From Luzula sylvatica (Eukaryota > Streptophyta > Magnoliopsida > Poales > Juncaceae): DNA of 64,000 nt. Made by a program: the position numbers and the translations under genes. Below the pieces are notes generated by a model. It saw only the letters and a list, made by a program, of their open reading frames with translations. It was not told the DNA's origin and made no database searches. Shown here piece after piece: positions 54,801 through 64,000 of this stretch. Each line of letters opens with the position of its first letter. Position 1 is the first letter of the stretch. Location: assembly GCA_946800325.1 (NCBI GenBank), contig CAMPEJ010000009.1, positions 422,396 to 486,395 on the forward strand. Direction: 5' to 3'.

Positions 54801-55426
54801 TGTAAATTTTGGTGAAATGTTATGTAGTAAAAGATACGATTCAAATGATCTCAAAATACGTTATTTGAACTCCCCAAAGCATAAACAGATTGTTTTGAAT
54901 CGAAAAACAAACTTTCTTAGTGTTTGTAAATTTTGGTGAAATGTTATGTAGTAAAAGATACGATTCCAATGATCTCAAAATACGTTATTTGAACTCCCCA
55001 AAGCATAAACAGATTGTTTTGAATCGAAAAACAAACTTTCTTAGTGTTTGTAAATTTTGGTGAAATGTTATGTGGTAAAAGATACGATTCGAATGATCTA
55101 CAAATACGTTATTTGAACTCCCCAAAGCATAAACAGATTGTTTTGAATCGAAAATTAAACTTTCTTAGTGTTTGTAAATTTTGGTGAAATGTTATGTGGT
55201 AAAAGATACGATTCAAATGATCTCAAAATACGTTATTTGAAATCCCCAAAGCATAAACAGATTGTTTTGAATCGAAAAACAAACTTTCTTAGTGTTTGTA
55301 AAGTTTGGTGAAATGTTATGTGGTAAAAGATACGATTCAAATGATCTCAAAATAAGTTATTTGAACTCCCCAAAGCATAAACAGATTGTTTTGAATCGAA
55401 AAACAAACTTTCTTAGTGTTTGTAAA
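51831..55426. repeat. 10-monomer (1240 bp) HOR of the 3' domain, about 2.9 copies
   Basis: Units l n o E a c p n g t begin at 51831, 53071 and 54311. The g monomers at 52823, 54063 and 55303 are exactly 1240 bp apart, and AACTTCCC occurs at 52635 and 53875. The first two units are close to identical; visible differences are TTTGTTAATT near 52074 and GAACCG near 53907. The third has a different E monomer (GTGATAAAAG, 54683) and leaves the pattern at 55427, where c b t replaces the single t. This unit differs from the 10-monomer HOR at 35-39 kb. Confidence 0.85.
52947..53070. repeat. Chimeric c/t monomer
   Basis: It has A at position 20, as c monomers do, and then CAAAT with AATATA at 48-53, as t monomers do. 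It takes the place of the three monomers c b t that follow g elsewhere (55427-55798). The same chimera occurs at 54187, 58527 and 60759. The exchange point lies between positions 21 and 37 and removes two monomers. Confidence 0.75.
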
Positions 55427-58400
55427 TTTTGGTGAAATGTTATGTAGTAAAAGATACGATTCCAATGATCTCAAAATACGTTATTTGAACTCCCCAAAGC
55501 ATAAACAGATTGTTTTGAATCGAAAAACAAACTTTCTTAGTGTTTGTAAATTTTGGTGAAATGTTATGTGGTAGAAGATACGATTCAAATGATCTCAAAA
55601 TACGTTATTTGAACTCCCCAAAGCATAAACAGATTGTTTTGAATCGAAAAACAAACTTTCTTAGTGTTTGTAAATTTTGGTGAAATGTTATGTGGTAAAA
55701 GATACGATTCAAATGATCTCAATATACGTTATTTGAACTCCCCAAAGCATAAACAGATTGTTTTGAATCGAAAAACAAACTTTCTTAGTGTTTGTAAATT
55801 TTGGTGAAATGTTATGTAGTAAAAGATACGATTCAAATGATCTCAAAATACGTTATTTGAACTCCCTAAAGCATAAACAGATTGTTTTGAATCGAAAAAC
55901 AAACTTTCTTAGTGTTTGTAAATTTTGGTGAAATGTTATGTGGTAAAAGATACGATTTGAATGATCTAAAAATATGTTATTTGAACTCCCCAAAGCATAG
56001 ACAAATTGTTTTGAATCGAAAAACAAACTTTCTTAGTGTTTGTAAATTTTGGTGAAATGTTATGTAGTAAAACATACGATTCAAATGATCTCAAAATACG
56101 TTATTTGAACTCCCCAAAGCATAAACAAATTGTTTTGAATCGAAAAACAAACTTTCTTAGTGTTTGTAAATTTTGGTGAAATGTTATGTGGTAAAAGATA
56201 CGATTCAAATGATCTCTAAATACGTTATTTGAACTCCCCAAAGCATAAACAAATTGTTTTGAATCGAAAAACAAACTTTCTTAGTGTTTGTAAATTTTTG
56301 TGAAATGTTATGTGGTAAAAGATACGATTCCAATGATCTCAAAATACGTTATTTGAACTCCCCAAAGCATAAACATGTTGTTTTGAATCGAAAAACAAAC
56401 TTTCTTAGTTTTTGTAAATTTTGGTGAAATGTTATGTGGTAAAAGATATGATTCAAATGATCTCAAAATACATTATTTGAACTCCCCAAAGCAGAAACAG
56501 ATTGTTTTGAATCGAAAAACAAACTTTCTTAGTGTTTGTAAATTTTGGTGAAATGTTATGTAGTAAAAGATACGATTCAAATGATCTCAAAATACGTTAT
56601 TTGAACTCCCCAAAGCACAAACAGATTGTTTTGAATCGAAAAACAAACTTTCTTAGTGTTTGTAAATTTTGGTGAAATGTTATGTGGTAAAAGATACGAT
56701 TCGAATGATCTACAAATATGTTATTTGAACTCCCCAAAGCATAAACAGATTGTTTTGAATCGAAAAACAAACTTTCTTAGTGTTTGTAAATTTTGGTGAA
56801 ATGTTATGTGGTAAAAGATACGAATCAAATGATCTCAAAATACGTTATTTGAAATCCCCAAAGCATAAACAGATTGTTTTGAATCGAAAAACAAACTTTC
56901 TTAGTGTTTGTAAAGTTTGGTGAAATGTTATGTGGTAAAAGATACGATTCAAATGATCTCAAAATAAGTTATTTGAACTCCCCAAAGCAGAAACAGATTG
57001 TTTTGAATCGAAAAACAAACTTTCTTAGTGTTTGTAAATTTTGGTGAAATGTTATGTAGTAAAAGATACGATTCAAATGATCTCAAAATACGTTATTTGA
57101 ACTCCCCAAAGCACAAACAGATTGTTTTGAATCGAAAAACAAACTTTCTTAGTGTTTGTAAATTTTGGTGAAATGTTATGTGGTAAAAGATACGATTCGA
57201 ATGATCTACAAATATGTTATTTGAACTCCCCAAAGCATAAACAAATTGTTTTGATTCGAAAAACAAACTTTCTTAGTGTTTGTAAATTTTGGTGAAATGT
57301 TATGTAGTAAAAGATACGATTCAAATGATCTCAAAATACGTTATTTGAACTCCCCAAAGCATAAACAGATTGTTTTGAATCGAAAATTAAACTTTCTTAG
57401 TGTTTGTAAATTTTGGTGAAATGTTATGTGGTAAAAGATACGATTCAAATGATCTCAAAATACGTTATTTGAAATCCCCAAAGCATAAACAGATTGTTTT
57501 GAATCGAAAAACAAACTTTCTTAGTGTTTGTAAATTTTGGTGAAATGTTATGTAGTAAAAGATACGATTCAAATGATCTCAAAATACGTTATTTGAAATC
57601 CCCAAAGCATAAACATATTGTTTTGAATCGAAAAACAAACTTTCTTAGTGTTTGTAAATTTTGGTGAAATGTTATGTGGTAAAAGATACGATTCGAATGA
57701 TCTACAAATACGTTATTTGAACTTCCCAAAGCATAAACAGATTGTTTTGAATCGAAAATTAAACTTTCTTAGTGTTTGTAAATTTTGGTGAAATGTTATG
57801 TGGTAAAAGATACGATTCAAATGATCTCAAAATACATTATTTGAACTCCCCAAAGCAGAAACAGATTGTTTTGAATCGAAAAACAAACTTTCTTAGTGTT
57901 TGTAAATTTTGGTGAAATGTTATGTAGTAAAAGATACGATTCAAATGATCTCAAAATACGTTATTTGAACTCCCCAAAGCATAAACAGATTGTTTTGAAT
58001 CGAAAAACAAACTTTCTTAGTGTTTGTAAATTTTGGTGAAATGTTATGTAGTAAAAGATACGATTCCAATGATCTCAAAATACGTTATTTGAACTCCCCA
58101 AAGCATAAACAGATTGTTTTGAATCGAAAAACAAACTTTCTTAGTGTTTGTAAATTTTGGTGAAATGTTATGTGGTAAAAGATACGATTCGAATGATCTA
58201 CAAATACGTTATTTGAACTTCCCAAAGCATAAACAGATTGTTTTGAATCGAAAATTAAACTTTCTTAGTGTTTGTAAATTTTGGTGAAATGTTATGTGGT
58301 AAAAGATACGATTCAAATGATCTCAAAATACGTTATTTGAAATCCCCAAAGCATAAACAGATTGTTTTGAATCGAAAAACAAACTTTCTTAGTGTTTGTA

Positions 58401-58774
58401 AAGTTTGGTGAAATGTTATGTGGTAAAAGATACGATTCAAATGATCTCAAAATAAGTTATTTGAACTCCCCAAAGCATAAACAGATTGTTTTGAATCGAA
58501 AAACAAACTTTCTTAGTGTTTGTAAATTTTGGTGAAATGTTATGTAGTAAAAGATACGATTCAAATGATCTCAATATACGTTATTTGAACTCCCCAAAGC
58601 ATAAACAGATTGTTTTGAATCGAAAAACAAACTTTCTTAGTGTTTGTAAATTTTGGTGAAATGTTATGTAGTAAAAGATACGATTCAAATGATCTCAAAA
58701 TACGTTATTTGAACTCCCCAAAGCATAAACAGATTGTTTTGAACCGAAAAACAAACTTTCTTTGTGTTTGTAAA
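54683..58774. repeat. Fullest 20-monomer cycle, then a mosaic stretch
   Basis: From 54683 the subtypes run E a c p n g c b t a F q s v and then E h at 56419 and 56543. With the D l n o seen elsewhere, this gives the 20-monomer (2480 bp) cycle. From 56667 the order breaks up. A D-like monomer changes to a common-type second half. The g monomer at 56915 ends with the E mark GCAGAAAC. A p monomer at 57659 is followed directly by E at 57783. These are chimeras and jumps rather than point mutations. Confidence 0.75.
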
Positions 58775-61006
58775 TTTTGGTGAAATGTTATGTTGTAAAA
58801 GATACGATTTGAATGATCTAAAAATATGTTATTTGAACTCCCCAAAGCATAGACAAATTGTTTTGAATCGAAAAACAAACTTTCTTAGTGTTTGTAAATT
58901 TTGGTGAAATGTTATGTAGTAAAACATACGATTCAAATGATCTCAAAATACGTTATTTGAACTCCCCAAAGCATAAACAGATTGTTTTGAATCGAAAAAC
59001 AAACTTTCTTAGTGTTTGTAAATTTTGGTGAAATGTTATGTGGTAAAAGATACGATTCAAATGATCTCTAAATACGTTATTTGAACTCCCCAAAGCATAA
59101 ACAAATTGTTTTGAATCGAAAAACAAACTTTCTTAGTGTTTGTTAATTTTTGTGAAATGTTATGTGGTAAAAGATACGATTCGAATGATCTCAAAATACG
59201 TTATTTGAACTCCCCAAAGCATAAACAGATTGTTTTGAATCGAAAAACAAACTTTCTTAGTGTTTGTAAATTTTGGTGAAATGTTATGTGGTAAAAGATA
59301 CGATTCAAATGATCTCAAAATACATTATTTGAACTCCCCAAAGCAGGAACAGATTGTTTTGAATCGAAAAACAAACTTTCTTAGTGTTTGTAAATTTTGG
59401 TGAAATGTTATGTAGTAAAAGATACGATTCAAATGATCTCAAAATACGTTATTTGAACTCCCCAAAGCACAAACAGATTGTTTTGAATCGAAAAACAAAC
59501 TTTCTTAGTGTTTGTAAATTTTGGTGAAATGTTATGTGGTAAAAGATACGATTCGAATGATCTACAAATATGTTATTTGAACTCCCCAAAGCATAAACAA
59601 ATTGTTTTGATTCGAAAAACAAACTTTCTTAGTGTTTGTAAATTTTGGTGAAATGTTATGTAGTAAAAGATACGATTCAAATGATCTCAAAATACGTTAT
59701 TTGAACTCCCCAAAGCATAAACAGATTGTTTTGAATCGAAAATTAAACTTTCTTAGTGTTTGTAAATTTTGGTGAAATGTTATGTGGTAAAAGATACGAT
59801 TCAAATGATCTCAAAATACGTTATTTGAAATCCCCATAGCATAAACAGATTGTTTTGAATCGAAAAACAAACTTTCTTAGTGTTTGTAAATTTTGGTGAA
59901 ATGTTATGTAGTAAAAGATACGATTCAAATGATCTCAAAATACGTTATTTGAAATCCCCAAAGCATAAACAGATTGTTTTGAATCGAAAAACAAACTTTC
60001 TTAGTGTTTGTAAATTTTGGTGAAATGTTATGTGGTAAAAGATACGATTCAAATGATCTCAAAATACATTATTTGAACTCCCGAAAGCATAAACATATTG
60101 TTTTGAATCGAAAAACAAACTTTCTTAGTGTTAGTAAATTTTGGTGAAATGTTATGTAGTAAAATATACGATTCAAATGATCTCAAAATACGTTATTTGA
60201 ACTCCCCAAAGCATAAACAGATTGTTTTGAATCGAAAAACAAACTTTCTTAGTGTTTGTAAATTTTGGTGAAATGTTATGTAGTAAAAGATACGATTCCA
60301 ATGATCTCAAAATACGTTATTTGAACTCCCCAAAGCATAAACAGATTGTTTTGAATCGAAAAACAAACTTTCTTAGTGTTTGTAAATTTTGGTGAAATGT
60401 TATGTGGTAAAAGATACGATTCGAATGATCTACAAATACGTTATTTGAACTTCCCAAAGCATAAACAGATTGTTTTGAATCGAAAATTAAACTTTCTTAG
60501 TGTTTGTAAATTTTGGTGAAATGTTATGTGGTAAAAGATACGATTCAAATGATCTCAAAATACGTTATTTGAAATCCCCAAAGCATAAACAGATTGTTTT
60601 GAATCGAAAAACAAACTTTCTTAGTGTTTGTAAAGTTTGGTGAAATGTTATGTGGTAAAAGATACGATTCAAATGATCTCAAAATAAGTTATTTGAACTC
60701 CCCAAAGCATAAACAGATTGTTTTGAATCGAAAAACAAACTTTCTTAGTGTTTGTAAATTTTGGTGAAATGTTATGTAGTAAAAGATACGATTCAAATGA
60801 TCTCAATATACGTTATTTGAACTCCCCAAAGCATAAACAGATTGTTTTGAATCGAAAAACAAACTTTCTTAGTGTTTGTAAATTTTGGTGAAATGTTATG
60901 TAGTAAAAGATACGATTCAAATGATCTTAAAATACGTTATTTGAACTCCCCAAAGCATAAACAGATTGTTTTGAACCGAAAAACAAACTTTCTTAGTGTT
61001 TGTAAA
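58775..61006. repeat. 18-monomer (2232 bp) HOR unit
   Basis: The order is F q s v E h D l n o E a c p n g t a, and the next F monomer is at 61007. It equals the 20-monomer cycle without two monomers between g and t. Copies of F at its start and after its end both follow a monomer with GAACCG near position 91 (58741 and 60974), and both have TGTTGT at position 20, which supports a shared recent origin. Confidence 0.8.
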
Positions 61007-61254
61007 TTTTGGTGAAATGTTATGTTGTAGAAGATACGATTTGAATGATCTAAAAATATGTTATTTGAACTCCCCAAAGCATAGACAAATTGTTTTGAAT
61101 CGAAAAACAAACTTTCTTAGTGTTTGTAAATTTTGGTGAAATGTTATGTAGTAAAACATACGATTCAAATGATCTCAAAATACGTTATTTGAACTCCCCA
61201 AAGCATAAACAGATTGTTTTGAATCGAAAAACAAACTTTCTTAGTGTTTGTAAA

Positions 61255-63982
61255 TTTTGGTGAAATGTTATGTGGTAAAAGCTACGATTCAAATGATCTC
61301 TAAATACGTTATTTGAACTCCCCAAAGCATAAACAAATTGTTTTGAATCGAAAAACAAACTTTCTTAGTGTTTGTAAATTTTTGTGAAATGTTATGTGGT
61401 AAAAGATACGATTCCAATGATCTCAAAATACGTTATTTGAACTCCCCAAAGCATAAACAGATTGTTTTGAATCGAAAAACAAACTTTCTTAGTGTTTGTA
61501 AATTTTGGTGAAATGTTATGTGGTAAAAGATACGATTCAAATGATCTCAAAATACATTATTTGAACTCCCCAAAGCAGAAACAGATTGTTTTGAATCGAA
61601 AAACAAACTTTCTTAGTGTTTGTAAATTTTGGTGAAATGTTATGTAGTAAAAGATACGATTCAAATGATCTCAAAATACGTTATTTGAACTCCCCAAAGC
61701 ACAAACAGATTGTTTTGAATCGAAAAACAAACTTTCTTAGTGTTTGTAAATTTTGGTGAAATGTTATGTGGTAAAAGATACGATTCGAATGATCTACAAA
61801 TACGTTATTTGAACTCCCCAAAGCATAAACAAATTGTTTTGAATCGAAAAACAAACTTTCTTAGTGTTTGTAAATTTTGGTGAAATGTTATGTAGTAAAA
61901 GATACGATTCAAATGATCTCAAAATACGTTATTTGAACTCCCCAAAGCATAAACAGATTGTTTTGAATCGAAAATTAAACTTTCTTAGTGTTTGTAAATT
62001 TTGGTGAAATGTTTTGTTGTAAAAGATACGATTCAAATGATCTCAAAATACGTTATTTGAAATCCCCAAAGCATAAACAGATTGTTTTGAATCGAAAAAC
62101 AAACTTTCTTAGTGTTTGTAAATTTTGGTGAAATGTTATGTAGTAAAAGATACGATTCAAATGATCTCAAAATACGTTATTTGAAATCCCCAAAGCATAA
62201 ACAGATTGTTTTGAATCGAAAAACAAACTTTCTTAGTTTTTGTAAATTTTGGTGAAATGTTATGTGATAAAAGATACGATTCAAATGATCTCAAAATACA
62301 TTATTTGAACTCCCCAAAGCAGAAACAGATTGTTTTGAATCGAAAAACAAACTTTCTTAGTGTTTGTAAATTTTGGTGAAATGTTATGTAGTAAAAGATA
62401 CGATTCAAATGATCTCAAAATACGTTATTTGAACTCCCCAAAGCATAAACAGATTGTTTTGAATCGAAAAACAAACTTTCTTAGTGTTTGTAAATTTTGG
62501 TGAAATGTTATGTACTAAAAGATACGATTCCAATGATCTCAAAATACGTTATTTGAACTCCCCAAAGCATAAACAGATTGTTTTGAATCGAAAAACAAAC
62601 TTTCTTAGTGTTTGTAAATTTTGGTGAAATGTTATGTGGTAAAAGCTACGATTCAAATGATCTCTAAATACGTTATTTGAACTCCCCAAAGCATAAACAA
62701 ATTGTTTTGAATCGAAAAACAAACTTTCTTAGTGTTTGTAAATTTTTGTGAAATGTTATGTGGTAAAAGATACGATTCCAATGATCTCAAAATACGTTAT
62801 TTGAACTCCCCAAAGCATAAACAGATTGTTTTGAATCGAAAAACAAACTTTCTTAGTGTTTGTAAATTTTGGTGAAATGTTATGTGGTAAAAGATACGAT
62901 TCAAATGATCTCAAAATACATTATTTGAACTCCCCAAAGCAGAAACAGATTGTTTTGAATCGAAAAACAAACTTTCTTAGTGTTTGTAAATTTTGGTGAA
63001 ATGTTATCTAGTAAAAGATACGATTCAAATGATCTCAAAATACGTTATTTGAACTCCCCAAAGCACAAACAGATTGTTTTGAATCGAAAAACAAACTTTC
63101 TTAGTGTTTGTAAATTTTGGTGAAATGCTATGTGGTAAAAGATACGATTCGAATGATCTACAAATATGTTATTTGAACTCCCCAAAGCATAAACAAATTG
63201 TTTTGATTCGAAAAACAAACTTTCTTAGTGTTTGTAAATTTTGGTGAAATGTTATGTAGTAAAAGATACGATTCAAATGATCTCAAAATACGTTATTTGA
63301 ACTCCCCAAAGCATAAACAAATTGTTTTGATTCGAAAAACAAACTTTCTTAGTGTTTGTAAATTTTGGTGAAATGTTATGTGGTAAAAGATACGATTTGA
63401 ATGATCTAAAAATATGTTATTTGAACTCCCCAAAGCATAGACAAATTGTTTTGAATCGAAAAACAAACTTTCTTAGTGTTTGTAAATTTTGGTGAAGTGT
63501 TATGTAGTAAAACATACGATTCAAATGATCTCAAAATACGTTATTTGAACTCCCCAAAGCATAAACAAATTGTTTTGAATCGAAAAACAAACTTTCTTAG
63601 TGTTTGTAAATTTTGGTGAAATGTTATGTGGTAAAAGATACGATTCAAATGATCTCTAAATACGTTATTTGAACTCCCCAAAGCATAAACAAATTGTTTT
63701 GAATCGAAAAACAAACTTTCTTAGTGTTTGTACATATTTGTGAAATGTTATGTGGTAAAAGATACGATTCCAATGATCTCAAAATACGTTATTTGAACTC
63801 CCCAAAGCATAAACATGTTGTTTTGAATCGAAAAACAAACTTTCTTAGTTTTTGTAAATTTTGGTGAAATGTTATGTGGTAAAAGATATGATTCAAATGA
63901 TCTCAAAATACATTATTTGAACTCCCCAAAGCAGAAACAGATTGTTTTGAATCGAAAAACAAACTTTCTTAGTGTTTGTAAA
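61255..63982. repeat. 11-monomer (1364 bp) tandem unit and end of window
   Basis: The order s v E h D l n o E a c (61255-62618) is followed by a second s v E h D at 62619. Both s monomers carry GCTACG in place of GATACG, a mark I did not see elsewhere, so they derive from each other. After the second D the pattern moves to a chimeric monomer at 63239 and then F q s v E. The D monomers of the two copies differ: 61751 keeps TACGTT and GAATCG. Confidence 0.78.
63239..63362. repeat. Chimeric a/D monomer
   Basis: The first half is of the common type (A at 20, CAAAT, TACGTT). The second half has the D marks AAACAAATTG and GATTCG. It follows a true D monomer and is followed by F, skipping the l n o E block expected after D. 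Confidence 0.7.
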
Positions 63983-64000
63983 TTTTGGTGAAATGTTATG
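63983..64000. repeat. Partial monomer at the window end
   Basis: The first 18 bases of the next monomer (TTTTGGTGAAATGTTATG). The array continues past the window. Confidence 0.95.

Larger units (their letters stand above)
1..64000. repeat. Uninterrupted 124-bp satellite DNA array
   Basis: The same unit recurs every 124 bp through the whole window: starts fall at 1, 125, 249, 373 and so on, up to 63983. There are 516 full monomers and an 18-bp partial one. The unit is about 29% G+C. All copies read in the same direction and I see no inverted monomer, transposable element, unique spacer or array edge. Copies usually differ by only a few substitutions, at a limited set of positions. No stretch of more than 300 bases holds a gene: there is no sustained coding frame, tRNA, rRNA or other recognisable RNA gene. 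124 is not a multiple of three, so any frame shifts with each monomer and soon meets a stop. Tandem satellites of this size are a hallmark of eukaryotic centromeric or other heterochromatic DNA. A centromeric role is inference, since nothing in the sequence proves it. Confidence 0.99.

Noticed and set aside
1..64000. CRISPR array
   Set aside because: The repeat is contiguous: the full 124 bp recurs, with no unique spacers between short repeats, no leader and no cas genes.
1..64000. Telomeric or subtelomeric repeat
   Set aside because: I saw no TTTAGGG, TTAGGG or TTAGG runs, and the 124-bp unit has no short telomere-like subrepeats.
1..64000. Ribosomal DNA spacer or 5S array
   Set aside because: No rRNA coding segment occurs between units, and the unit is too short to hold a 5S gene with a spacer. 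No Pol III A or C box pair was recognised.
1..64000. Transposon or LTR insertion within the array
   Set aside because: The phase stays at 124 bp throughout, apart from two single-base losses, so there is no room for an insertion and no target-site duplication.
1..64000. Undescribed protein- or RNA-coding system
   Set aside because: I looked for non-repeat sequence in both strands and found none. Any function would be structural or chromatin-based.

Overview
The whole window is one satellite DNA array. From the first base to the last it is a head-to-tail repeat of a 124-bp monomer: 516 complete copies plus 18 bp of a 517th. All copies lie in the same orientation. I see no unique sequence, transposon, gene, RNA gene or array edge. 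Arrays of this kind are typical of eukaryotic centromeric, pericentromeric or other heterochromatic DNA. The monomer is about 29% G+C (36 of 124 in the common form), with three CpG sites. The sequence alone does not identify the species. A plant, or another eukaryote with long satellite arrays, is most plausible. I recall a 124-bp monomer for Lusy1, a centromeric satellite of the woodrush Luzula sylvatica, but I am matching length only.

Monomers differ by small sets of diagnostic substitutions, so they can be sorted into about 20 recurring subtypes. I use one-letter labels of my own. The subtypes follow each other in a conserved order, which is higher-order repeat (HOR) structure. In the 3' part (about 48.0-64.0 kb) the fullest order is E a c p n g c b t a F q s v, then E h D l n o, then E again. 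That is a 20-monomer (2480 bp) cycle, and many local units look like shortened or rearranged versions of it.

Layout. 1-4340: blocks that begin with an E monomer, 16, 8 and 10 monomers long. 4341-12276: two copies of a 33-monomer (4092 bp) unit. 8805-18848: 2.3 copies of a 35-monomer (4340 bp) unit, overlapping the previous one. 19097-20832: a tandem 7-monomer (868 bp) unit. 21453-28520: two copies of a 29-monomer (3596 bp) unit. 27901-35464: three copies of a 20- or 23-monomer unit. 34845-47988: an exact-looking tandem duplication of 53 monomers (6572 bp), each copy containing a 10-monomer (1240 bp) HOR. 47989-64000: variants of the 20-monomer cycle, including another 10-monomer HOR, 18-mers and an 11-mer.

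Every multi-monomer rearrangement I checked keeps the 124-bp phase, and several junctions fall inside chimeric monomers, as expected from unequal exchange between homologous monomers. Phase is kept without a net indel for the first 49.9 kb. The only two slips are single-base deletions near 49912 and 51376. The short open frames in the window are by-products of the repeat. I found no undescribed protein- or RNA-based system. What deserves attention is the array's HOR architecture and its recent duplications.
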